Assembly: GCA_030428345.1 (NCBI GenBank)
Contig: JAUIBM010000095.1
Coordinates: forward strand, 1-8,603
DNA: 8,603 nt
DNA from: Alphaproteobacteria bacterium
Lineage (GTDB): Bacteria; Pseudomonadota; Alphaproteobacteria; Rhizobiales; Rhizobiaceae
Reading direction: 5' to 3'
The number at the start of each line of letters is the position of its first letter. The stretch's first letter is position 1. This document shows positions 1 through 5,302 of this stretch, one piece after another. The position numbers and the translations under genes were made by a program. A model generated the notes under the pieces. That model was not told the origin of the DNA. It made no database searches and worked only from the letters and a program-made list of their open reading frames with translations.

Positions 1-276
1 GAGGTTGACGGTCCGCGCGAGGTCGAAATTGTCGTCCTCGCTCCACAGCGCCAGAATGCCCAGGCCCTTCAATTCGCGGCCATAGGCGGCGCACAGCCTG
101 GTTCCCGCGAGTCGGAAAGAGATCGTGCGCATCTGCGGCGAGACTTCCAGGATGAAGGTGTCGCCGAGAATCGTGCGGATCTCGCCCGGTTCGATCTCGC
201 TGCGCTCTGGCGCGGGGCGTCCTCCGCGCAGGGCGTTCCAGTAGGTGAACAATTCCCGGGAATTTTCGTGTCTCAC
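1..276 (-). CDS. PAS_5-family PAS domain protein (5' part only, runs off the left edge)
   Basis: The first 92 codons are present. The gene starts at a GTG (276-274) with a GAGGCGG ribosome binding site just upstream, and the rest lies beyond the window. The visible protein begins RHENSRELFTYWNALRGGRP. It continues through RSEIEPGEIRTILGDTFILE (about residues 25-44), then SFRLAGTRLCAAYGRELKG (about 53-71). This is the pattern of the short alphaproteobacterial PAS_5 family: an aromatic-Trp 'YW..LRGGR.AP.R..I.P.EI' opening and an 'FRLAGT.LC..YGREL.G' PAS core. PAS folds bind ligands or mediate protein contacts, but members of this family rarely have a known ligand, so none is assigned. Family assignment is quite secure; function is unknown. 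It is divergent from the rhomboid gene across a 468-bp spacer. Confidence 0.75.
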   Translation of the reverse strand, partial: MRHENSRELFTYWNALRGGRPAPERSEIEPGEIRTILGDTFILEVSPQMRTISFRLAGTRLCAAYGRELKGLGILALWSEDDNFDLARTVNL

Positions 277-491
277 TTTGAACCGCCTCGCTGCCTGTCT
301 TGCCGGGTTTTCCGGCAATTCCCCCAAACGGGTCCGGTGTCCGCCTTCTCCGTGGCGAACTGTCCCTTAGCAGGACAAATCTCGTCCTGATTCCCCGTAT
401 CGAAGAAGGCGCTGCAGGGTTTGTGCCAGACGGCGTTGCGACGTGATACGGTGCGATTGTGCTCTCCACAGGTAAGAATAGTAACGCTGTG

Positions 492-505
492 CGTTAACCT
501 TAACG
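492..505. promoter_or_regulatory. Palindrome CGTTAACCTTAACG, candidate operator
   Basis: Two perfect 6-bp inverted arms, CGTTAA and TTAACG, flank a CC centre in the AT-richer part of the spacer between two divergent genes. This is where a regulator of either gene, or of a small RNA, would bind. The TTAA cores recall CtrA half-sites, but the spacing is 2 bp, not the 7 bp of a classical TTAA-N7-TTAA box. CtrA binding is therefore not claimed. Confidence 0.3.
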
Positions 506-649
506 AGCGGTTTACCTTGCCCAAGCCGTTGATTTATGTGACGTTCAGTCAGCTCCAAGCGGCGTCGCGGTTAACGTGTGCGGCCTCGCTCCTGATCCGG
601 AATGGCGGATTTCGCCGATTTGGCGTTCCCGCGTTAATCCTACCGGCAA

Positions 650-681
650 CCCGGCTGCCTCTGGCGGTCGGGATTTTTTTT
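650..681 (+). terminator. Rho-independent terminator upstream of the rhomboid gene
   Basis: A 10-bp stem, CCCGGCTGCC (650-659) with GGCGGTCGGG (663-672), includes two G-U pairs and closes a TCT loop. It is followed by A and then eight T residues (674-681). This is a textbook intrinsic terminator for rightward transcription. It lies 63 bp before the rhomboid ATG and no gene precedes it on this strand, so the RNA it ends must be non-coding or a leader. Confidence 0.8.
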
Positions 682-744
682 GCCCGCTCGCGCTTCCACA
701 TGCCGCCCTTGGGGCCTATCTCCCCACTCGACAGGAGTGCCATC

Positions 745-1479
745 ATGGAACAACCGGAAACCGCGCCCGAGCCCGTGCGCCAGCAAGGGCCGATACAGCC
801 GCCGCGCGAACCGGCGATCAATTTGCCGTCGGCGATTCTCGCCTTTTGCGGCGTGCTCGTGGCCATTCATGCGGTGCGCGTCTGGCTGCTCTCGCCCGAG
901 CAGGATGACTGGAGCATCGTGCTCTTCGCGTTCTTTCCCTCGCGCTACGGCGAGGCGGCGGGAGCGCTGCCTTTCCCGCTGGCCGCCTGGTGGAGCCCGC
1001 TCACCTATTCGTTCCTGCATGCGGACTGGATGCATCTGGCCGTGAACGCGCTCTGGGCGGTGGCGTTCGGCACGCCGCTGGTTCGCCGGATCGGCGGCTT
1101 GCGGGCGAGCGTGCTGGCGGTCATCGCCTCCGTCGCCGGGGCTGGGCTGCATTATGTCTTTCACATTGGCGAGGAGGTTCCGATGATCGGAGCCTCGGCC
1201 ATCGTCTCCGGTTTCATGGGCGCCGCCTCGCGCTTCGCGTTTCAGGGCGGACAGCGCGGCATGCTCAATGTCGACGGTCCCGCCCTGTCCCTGCGCCAGA
1301 GCTTTTCGGACCCGCGCTTCCTGACATTTCTCCTGGTCTGGTTCGGCATCAACTTCATCGTCGGCAGCGGCCTGTTCCCGATCATGGGCGAAAGCGGCGA
1401 GATCGCCTGGCAGGCGCATGTCGGCGGCTTCCTTGCCGGGGTATTCGCGTTTTCCCTGGTCGACACCCGCGGGCGGTAG
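745..1479 (+). CDS. Rhomboid-family intramembrane serine protease
   Basis: A 244-residue inner-membrane protease predicted to cut transmembrane substrates within the bilayer. The start at ATG 745 has an AGGAG Shine-Dalgarno 7 nt upstream; the frame is open further upstream but without support. After a Pro/Glu-rich cytoplasmic N-terminus (1-25), hydrophobic segments follow. Rhomboid hallmarks are H97-x3-N101 in SFLHADWMHLAVNALW, the nucleophile motif G149-A-S151-A, and the catalytic His H225 in WQAHVGGFLAGVF. Ser151 and His225 make the dyad, and the order and spacing fit an active enzyme. The substrate is unknown. The gene ends at a TAG lying in the loop of a GC-rich hairpin. It stands alone between the spacer terminator and the CBS gene. 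Confidence 0.9.
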   Translation: MEQPETAPEPVRQQGPIQPPREPAINLPSAILAFCGVLVAIHAVRVWLLSPEQDDWSIVLFAFFPSRYGEAAGALPFPLAAWWSPLTYSFLHADWMHLAVNALWAVAFGTPLVRRIGGLRASVLAVIASVAGAGLHYVFHIGEEVPMIGASAIVSGFMGAASRFAFQGGQRGMLNVDGPALSLRQSFSDPRFLTFLLVWFGINFIVGSGLFPIMGESGEIAWQAHVGGFLAGVFAFSLVDTRGR

Positions 1480-1487
1480 CCGCCCGC
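1469..1487 (+). terminator. GC-rich hairpin with the rhomboid stop codon in its loop
   Basis: A perfect 8-bp inverted repeat, GCGGGCGG (1469-1476) and CCGCCCGC (1480-1487), leaves a three-base loop. That loop is exactly the TAG stop codon of the rhomboid gene (1477-1479). Only TTGTC follows, with no T tract, so it may be a weak or rho-assisted terminator or an mRNA 3'-end stabiliser. Confidence 0.4.
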
Positions 1488-1587
1488 TTGTCAATCGGGG
1501 GGTTTGAGCGCACCATATCTGATGGTCTCGGCGAATAGTGAGAAGGGGTGACGCCTTGGCCGGTTGAACTGTTGAGGAGGAACAGGG

Positions 1588-2019
1588 ATGACAGTGGCTT
1601 TGATACTTGCCGAAAAGGGCAGGGACGTCGTAACCGTCCATCCGGACACCCTGATGCGCGACGCCGTCAGCGAACTCGCCGCCAAGCGCATTGGCGCGAT
1701 CGTCGTCACCGACGATTCGGGCAAGGTTCGCGGGATCATTTCCGAACGCGATATCGTGCGCGAGATCGCGCGCCACGGACCTGCCGCACTCGACATGGCC
1801 GTGTCGGCCTGCATGACTCGCGCTGTCATGACCTGCGCGGAGAACGACACCGTCGATCACGTCATGGGCGTGATGACCACCAACCGGTTCCGGCATCTGC
1901 CGGTCGCCGCGAACGGGGTGCTGTCGGGCATCGTCTCGATCGGCGACGTCGTCAAGCGCAAGATCGAGCAGGCGGTTCGCGATGCGGAGGATTTGCGCAA
2001 CTACATCGCGATGAGCTGA
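1588..2019 (+). CDS. Two-CBS-domain protein
   Basis: A 143-residue soluble protein made almost entirely of a CBS pair (Bateman module). ATG 1588 has a very good GAGGAGG ribosome binding site (1574-1580). CBS1 covers about residues 10-64 with the IGAIVVTDDSGKVRGIISER core. CBS2 covers about 76-126 with MTTNRFRHLPV followed by GVLSGIVSIGDVVK. A charged helix (127-143) closes the chain. CBS pairs bind adenine nucleotides such as AMP, ATP or SAM and act as energy or ligand sensors. Stand-alone ones of this size are common in alphaproteobacteria and mostly uncharacterised. It is 108 bp after the rhomboid stop and converges on the patatin gene 31 bp away. Its partner cannot be told from the sequence. 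Confidence 0.88.
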   Translation: MTVALILAEKGRDVVTVHPDTLMRDAVSELAAKRIGAIVVTDDSGKVRGIISERDIVREIARHGPAALDMAVSACMTRAVMTCAENDTVDHVMGVMTTNRFRHLPVAANGVLSGIVSIGDVVKRKIEQAVRDAEDLRNYIAMS

Positions 2020-2050
2020 CCGTTCCCCCCGGCATGCCTGCCGAGGCGCG

Positions 2051-3211
2051 CTATGCCCGTTCGATCTGGCCTTGCTCGGCCAGTTCGCGGATGCGCGACT
2101 TTGCTTCGCGGTAGCCGAGGGCGATCGATTCGTCCGCCTTGTGGAAGTCGGCCAGTCCGATCGAGGCAAGCCGCGGACGGATGGTGAAATCCGGCGGATC
2201 GCCGGCCATGCGCGCGCGCGAGATGCGGTCCTGGATGATGTTGAAGGCTTCCATCATCACGCCCATCGTGCCGAGGCGCGTCTTGGGCTGCACCTTTGGC
2301 TGGCTGAAGGTGCGCGGCGGCGGACGCCGCGGCGCGGTCTTGGCCTGGGTCCGCCCTGCCGACGAAAGGAAGGGCAGCCACGACGCGACCGGATGCCCGC
2401 TGGCCGTGGGGACCGGCTCCGGCGCTGGCACGGGATCTTCCGCCGCTTCGTGCCTCGCGTAGTGGGAGGCGCGGATCACGGCGCCGCGTCCAAAGGTCTC
2501 ATGGTTGAGATCGATCGCGATCACGACGTCCGGCTCATAGGCGCGGCAGACCGATACCGGCACCGGATTGACCAGCGCGCCGTCGACCAGGTGGCGTCCG
2601 CCATGGACGATCGGGGAGAAGATGCCGGGCAGCGCATAGGAAGCCCGCAGCGCCTCGATCAGCGGCCCGTCATGCAGCCAGATTTCATGGCCGGTGCGAA
2701 TGTCGGTGCAGACGCTGACAAACGGGGTCCGCAGGTCCTCGATATTCAGGCCGCCGAGATACATTTCCATGTAGGCGGCCAGTTTCGCCCCGCCGATGAT
2801 CCCGGCCCCCGAGAGCGAGAAATCCATGTAGCGCACCAGCCGGGCGCGCGTCAGCGAGCGCGCGAAGTCCTCCAGTTCGTCCAGTCGGCCGGCCAGGTAG
2901 CATCCGCCGACAAGCGCGCCGATCGAGGTGCCGGCGATCATCGAGATGGCGATGCCTTCCTCGTCGAAGGCCCGCAACGTGCCGATATGCGCCCAGCCCT
3001 TGGCCGCGCCGCCGCCGAGCGCCAGCGCGATGCCGCCCTCGCTTCGGCGCGAGGGCCGGGGGCTGGTCCTCTCATTGCCGCCTGTCGTGGGGGGAACGGC
3101 GGCGCTCGCGCCTTGCGATTGCGGGGAAGACGGAGCGGCATGTTCGCCGCCGGTCGACGACCCGGCCATCGCTGCCGTCGCGCCGCCGCCAAAACCTGGA
3201 AGTCTGATCAT
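2051..3211 (-). CDS. Patatin-like phospholipase (RssA/NTE-type)
   Basis: Predicted 386-residue lipid acyl hydrolase with a Ser-Asp dyad. The oxyanion-hole motif LGGGAAKGWAHIG is at about 65-77, the nucleophile elbow G94-T-S96-I-G98, and the catalytic Asp D210 lies in VDGALVNPVP. The patatin core runs about 60-240. An Ala/Pro/Ser-rich N-terminus of about 55 residues precedes it. A Pro-rich linker (about 258-310) and a helical C-terminal part (315-386) follow. I chose ATG 3211, although its ribosome binding site is weak. The frame is open to a TTG at 3259 that also lacks one and would fall inside an inverted repeat. No signal peptide is evident, so a cytoplasmic or membrane-peripheral location is likely. 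It follows hisI by 147 bp and may have its own promoter. The natural lipid is unknown. Confidence 0.85.
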   Translation of the reverse strand: MIRLPGFGGGATAAMAGSSTGGEHAAPSSPQSQGASAAVPPTTGGNERTSPRPSRRSEGGIALALGGGAAKGWAHIGTLRAFDEEGIAISMIAGTSIGALVGGCYLAGRLDELEDFARSLTRARLVRYMDFSLSGAGIIGGAKLAAYMEMYLGGLNIEDLRTPFVSVCTDIRTGHEIWLHDGPLIEALRASYALPGIFSPIVHGGRHLVDGALVNPVPVSVCRAYEPDVVIAIDLNHETFGRGAVIRASHYARHEAAEDPVPAPEPVPTASGHPVASWLPFLSSAGRTQAKTAPRRPPPRTFSQPKVQPKTRLGTMGVMMEAFNIIQDRISRARMAGDPPDFTIRPRLASIGLADFHKADESIALGYREAKSRIRELAEQGQIERA

Positions 3212-3250
3212 CAAATCACCGAAACCGAGCGCTCGAATCGCCGCGCATTT

Positions 3251-3273
3251 CGCCGCCAACGGGATTGGCGGCG
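3251..3273. repeat. Inverted repeat between hisI and the patatin gene
   Basis: Perfect 9-bp arms CGCCGCCAA (3251-3259) and TTGGCGGCG (3265-3273) are separated by CGGGA. On the leftward transcript the hairpin is flanked by a further GCGCATT/AATGCGC pair (3284-3290 and 3243-3249), giving a nested structure about 30 nt before the patatin ATG. No T tract follows, so it is not a standard hisI terminator. A role in the patatin 5' leader is possible. Confidence 0.4.
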
Positions 3274-3358
3274 CGAACCATCAATAATGCGCTGCAATTG
3301 CTAATCAAACGGCAATTCGGTCCAAATTGTGGACGCACAGGGCGCGCTACCTTGCCGT

Positions 3359-3814
3359 TCAGCCTTTCGGCGCGCCATAGACCTTTGCCGGGTCGAAAAG
3401 CGGCTTGTCCGTGTCGCCCTCCAGCCGGATGGTGCCATTCTCGCCAACGATCCTGCGATAGAAACAGCCGCGCATGCCGGTATGGCAGGTGGCGCCGGCG
3501 CCGCGCACCCGCACCTTGAGCCACACCGCGTCCTGGTCGCAATCGACCCGGATCTCCGCAACCTCCTGCACGGTCCCCGATGTCGCGCCCTTGTGCCACA
3601 ATTCGCGGCGCGACCGGCTCCAGTACCAGCCTTCGCCGGTCTGGATCGTCCTGTGCAAGGCTTCGGCGTTCATGTGCGCCAGCATCAGCACCTCGCCGCT
3701 GTCCGCGTCGGTGACGACTGCCGTGACCAGGCCGTCCGATCCGAAATTCGGCGTCAGCACGTCGCCCTGTTCCAGGGCGGCCGTCTCGCCGGGAGGGGGA
3801 AATCGTGTGGACAT
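3359..3814 (-). CDS. hisI: Phosphoribosyl-AMP cyclohydrolase
   Basis: A 151-residue cytosolic enzyme of histidine synthesis. It opens the purine ring of 1-(5-phosphoribosyl)-AMP to give ProFAR. It is the single-domain form, not fused to the HisE pyrophosphohydrolase. Diagnostic blocks are WYWSRSRRELWHKGATSG (63-80), then VDCDQDAVWLKV with D91, D93 and D95 as metal (Mg) ligands and C92. C110 in ATCHTG and C117 in GCFYRR follow; these three Cys are the family's zinc ligands across the dimer. All are present, so an active enzyme is expected. ATG 3814 has a GGAG about 10 nt upstream, inside a small hairpin. It lies 37 bp after folE on the same strand and is very probably co-transcribed with it. 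Confidence 0.95.
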   Translation of the reverse strand: MSTRFPPPGETAALEQGDVLTPNFGSDGLVTAVVTDADSGEVLMLAHMNAEALHRTIQTGEGWYWSRSRRELWHKGATSGTVQEVAEIRVDCDQDAVWLKVRVRGAGATCHTGMRGCFYRRIVGENGTIRLEGDTDKPLFDPAKVYGAPKG

Positions 3815-3820
3815 GCCTGC

Positions 3821-3836
3821 GCGTCTCCAAAGACGC
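3821..3836 (-). promoter_or_regulatory. Hairpin in the folE-hisI gap holding the hisI Shine-Dalgarno
   Basis: On the leftward RNA, GCGTCT, a TTGG loop and AGACGC form a 6-bp stem-loop in the 37-nt gap. The only plausible hisI ribosome binding site, GGAG (3828-3825), spans the loop and 3' arm. It could lower hisI translation or protect the upstream mRNA. There is no T tract, so it is not a normal terminator. Confidence 0.35.
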
Positions 3837-3851
3837 CCTCTTGCATCGAAA

Positions 3852-4502
3852 TCAGCGCTGGGAGAAGCGGATAAGCGTCATGAAGTTCACCTGCTCGGCC
3901 GGATCGTTCCTGAACTGCCCGGTAAAGCAGGTTGTGGTGGTGGTCGAGCCCTGCTTGCGGATGCCGCGCATCGCCATGCACATGTGCTCGGCCTCGATCA
4001 TCACGGCGACGCCGCGCGGCATCAGGACTTCGTCGATCGTATGGGCGATCTGCGCCGTCAGGTTTTCCTGGGTCTGCAGACGCCTCGCGAAAATCTCGAC
4101 CACACGGGCGATCTTCGACAGGCCCAGCACCTTGCCGTCCGGCAGATAGGCGACATGCGCCTTGCCGATGATCGGAACCAGGTGATGTTCGCAATGCGAG
4201 TGGAAGCTGATGTCCTTGAGAAGCACGATGTCGTCATATCCGCCGACCTCCTCGAAGGTGCGGCCGAGAATCGCCTCGGGATCCTCGTCATATCCGGAGA
4301 ACATCTCCAGATACGCCTTGGCGACGCGCGACGGCGTGTCGATCAGCCCTTCGCGGGTAACATCCTCGCCGATCCAGCGCAGCAGGGTGTGCACAGCCTG
4401 TTCGGCCTCGGCCTGGCTCGGTCGTTCCCCGGCCGGCAGGATCTTGCGGCTGCGGGCATTGTCTGAATTTTTCAGCATGGCGTCCAAGCTGATTTCCTCC
4501 AT
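3852..4502 (-). CDS. folE: GTP cyclohydrolase I
   Basis: A 216-residue cytosolic enzyme converting GTP to 7,8-dihydroneopterin triphosphate, the first step of tetrahydrofolate synthesis (and of queuosine precursors). Zinc ligands match the family: C104 and H107 in HSHCEHHLVP, and C175 in AEHMCMAMRGIRK. Other hallmarks are DTPSRVAKAYLEMFSGY (56-72), GLSKIARVVEIFARRLQTQE (127-146) and the STTTTTCFTGQF segment (186-197). It is the zinc-dependent FolE1 type. ATG 4502 has AAGGAG 8 nt upstream (4516-4511). The open frame continues to 4676, but that part is the RNA leader, not protein. A sigma-70 promoter lies at 4702-4675, and the leader carries a candidate THF-II riboswitch. hisI follows 37 bp downstream. 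Confidence 0.96.
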   Translation of the reverse strand: MEEISLDAMLKNSDNARSRKILPAGERPSQAEAEQAVHTLLRWIGEDVTREGLIDTPSRVAKAYLEMFSGYDEDPEAILGRTFEEVGGYDDIVLLKDISFHSHCEHHLVPIIGKAHVAYLPDGKVLGLSKIARVVEIFARRLQTQENLTAQIAHTIDEVLMPRGVAVMIEAEHMCMAMRGIRKQGSTTTTTCFTGQFRNDPAEQVNFMTLIRFSQR

Positions 4503-4510
4503 GGCGATCA

Positions 4511-4572
4511 CTCCTTGGCAATACGTCTGGCTCGCAGAATCGGACCAGTCGCGCCTCAGGTATTTTCGCCAA
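4511..4572 (-). promoter_or_regulatory. Candidate THF-II (folE-motif) riboswitch masking the folE ribosome binding site
   Basis: On the leftward RNA, TTGGC (4572-4568), a GAA bulge and AATAC (4564-4560) pair with GTATT (4524-4520) and GCCAA (4519-4515), giving 10 bp. Above this is an asymmetric internal loop, CTGAGGCGCGA (4559-4549) against AC. A 4-bp CTGG/CCAG stem and a 14-nt loop close the structure. The last two A of the outer stem are the first two of the AAGGAG Shine-Dalgarno (4516-4511), so pairing would compete with ribosome binding. Alphaproteobacterial folE genes are known to carry the small THF-II riboswitch directly upstream, which fits in position, size and gene. I matched architecture, not the full consensus. 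Confidence 0.55.
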
Positions 4573-4674
4573 CCCGGGCGCCGTCGGGCGGCGTGGGCGG
4601 ATTGAGCTTGGCTTGACCTGGTTCCGGGGCTTTCGGGGGGCCTCCCCCTCCGGCACGGTGACCAAAGTTGGCGC

Positions 4675-4702
4675 ATTATAGCTCACTCGCGAGGCGCGGC
4701 AA
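4675..4702 (-). promoter_or_regulatory. Sigma-70 promoter of folE
   Basis: On the leftward strand, -35 TTGCCG (4702-4697), a 16-bp spacer and a perfect -10 TATAAT (4680-4675) are present. Transcription would begin near 4668, leaving about 165 nt before the folE ATG. That is long enough for the GC-rich hairpin and the riboswitch-like element. Confidence 0.65.
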
Positions 4703-4876
4703 ACTGGCTCGTGCATACGAACTTGGCCTCAATCACAAAATAAATTGCCGTTCAGCAGCGGTTCAGCCGGATTCTGTTCTCATGGGCTCATGGAAACGAA
4801 CTGCCGTCGAACATGGCTGCTGTCGCTTTCTGAACAATGCGGCCTTGGCGCCGCGAAACGAGCAAGGAGTAATGTC

Positions 4877-5170
4877 ATGAAGTTCGACATCCGCAAATCT
4901 GCAATCGCCGCAGCTGCATCGCTCGCCCTTGTCGGCGCCGGCTCGATCGCCGCGCCCGATGCCGCGCATGCCAATGGCAAGGTTGCTGGCGCGCTGGTGG
5001 GTGGCTTGGTTCTGGGAGCGATCCTGGGCGCGCATTCGCGTCCCGTCTATGGCGCGCCGGTCTATGGAGCACCCGTCTATCGCGTGCGCCATCCCCGCTG
5101 CCATTGGGAGCGGCAGCGCGTCTGGCGGCATCATCACCGCGTCTGGCGCGATGTGAAGGTCTGCTATTGA
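4877..5170 (+). CDS. Small secreted protein, glycine-zipper and His/Trp/Arg-rich tail
   Basis: A 97-residue protein of unknown function, predicted to be exported. ATG 4877 follows AAGGAGT (4864-4870). Residues 1-32 form a signal peptide (KFDIRK, then Ala-rich hydrophobic core, ending AHA before N33). Next is a Gly/Ala segment GALVGGLVLGAILGA (38-52), a possible membrane-associating glycine zipper. A repeat PVYGAPVYGAPVY (56-68) follows. The C-terminal tail is rich in His, Trp and Arg (CHWERQRVWRHHHRVWRD, 75-92), with Cys at 75 and 96 that could form a disulphide. Similar small envelope proteins are common in rhizobia. A perfect hairpin follows 10 nt after the stop. Metal binding by the His cluster is only a guess. 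Confidence 0.75.
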   Translation: MKFDIRKSAIAAAASLALVGAGSIAAPDAAHANGKVAGALVGGLVLGAILGAHSRPVYGAPVYGAPVYRVRHPRCHWERQRVWRHHHRVWRDVKVCY

Positions 5171-5180
5171 TCCGATGATT

Positions 5181-5211
5181 GCCCGGACCGCGACCTTTGT
5201 CCGGTCCGGGC
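5181..5211 (+). terminator. Strong hairpin after the small secreted protein gene
   Basis: A perfect 10-bp stem, GCCCGGACCG (5181-5190) with CGGTCCGGGC (5202-5211), is extended inside by GAC/GTC around a CTTT loop. It begins 10 nt after the stop codon. No T tract follows, so it is either a U-poor terminator or a 3'-end stabiliser. Confidence 0.55.
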
Positions 5212-5222
5212 GTCAGCCCGCC

Positions 5223-5251
5223 TCGACGCCTGAACGTCGAATGCCTATATA
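5223..5251 (+). promoter_or_regulatory. Promoter with overlapping dyad for the scaffold-yidD genes
   Basis: A -35 TCGACG (5223-5228), a 17-bp spacer and a -10 TATATA (5246-5251) lie about 50 bp before the scaffold ATG. The -35 hexamer is one arm of a perfect dyad, TCGACG-CCTGAA-CGTCGA (5223-5240). A regulator bound there would block or contact RNA polymerase. The dyad is not one of the iron-regulator boxes I know (RirA, Irr, IscR). Confidence 0.45.
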
Positions 5252-5302
5252 TGTGCAAGGTCCGGTCTGGAGTTCAGGCCGCAACTGGCCGAGAGGCAGG
5301 CA

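Larger units (their letters stand above)
277..744. other. Gene-free spacer with terminator and palindrome; possible small RNA or leader
   Basis: No convincing protein gene lies here on either strand. The stretch is less GC-rich than its neighbours, especially around 470-545. It holds the 14-bp palindrome CGTTAACCTTAACG (492-505) and further TTAACG/CGTTAA copies at 571-576 and 632-637. Two small hairpins follow: ATCCG/CGGAT (595-599 with 606-610) and CGCC/GGCG (613-616 with 622-625). A strong rightward terminator sits at 650-681. Hairpins in series ending in a terminator, with no gene upstream on that strand, suggest a rightward small RNA or an attenuated leader for the rhomboid gene. I could not find a clear -35/-10 pair; TTTACC followed 17 bp later by TTATGT (near 511-539) is weak. 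Confidence 0.45.
4503..4876. other. Divergent intergenic region: folE leader and small-protein promoter side
   Basis: This 374-bp spacer has no gene. Its left half (4503-4667) is the folE leader. From its 5' end the leader has a GC-rich hairpin (GGGGG at 4648-4644 with CCCCC at 4639-4635 on the leftward strand) and then the riboswitch-like stem-loop next to the start. The folE promoter is at 4675-4702. The right half leads to the small secreted protein. It shows GTTCAGC twice, 11 bp apart (4750-4756, 4761-4767), and CTCATGG twice (4779-4785, 4787-4793). I see no convincing rightward -35/-10 pair there. Confidence 0.6.

Noticed and set aside
640..2169. 509-residue open frame on the minus strand across the rhomboid and CBS genes
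   Set aside because: It is a shadow of high-GC coding DNA. The sequence is low-complexity Arg/Ala/Asp-rich with no domain, while the opposite strand has two recognised families with good ribosome binding sites.
2072..3304. 410-residue open frame on the plus strand opposite the patatin gene
   Set aside because: Arg/Gly/Asp-rich shadow with no domain; the patatin motifs on the minus strand are complete.
3474..4466. 330-residue open frame on the plus strand opposite hisI and folE
   Set aside because: Shadow of two securely identified enzymes; it crosses their intergenic gap and shows no family pattern.
4503..4676. 58-residue N-terminal extension of FolE
   Set aside because: The Shine-Dalgarno at 4516-4511 and family length support ATG 4502. 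The extension is Arg/Pro-rich with no resemblance to FolE and covers the structured leader.
4745..4876. 44-residue upstream extension of the small secreted protein (TTG start)
   Set aside because: ATG 4877 has a strong AAGGAGT site and begins a clean signal peptide, which the extension would bury.
4872..4880. Two-codon mini-ORF (ATG TCA TGA) overlapping the start at 4877
   Set aside because: Its ATG is only one base from the Shine-Dalgarno, too close for efficient initiation; most likely chance.
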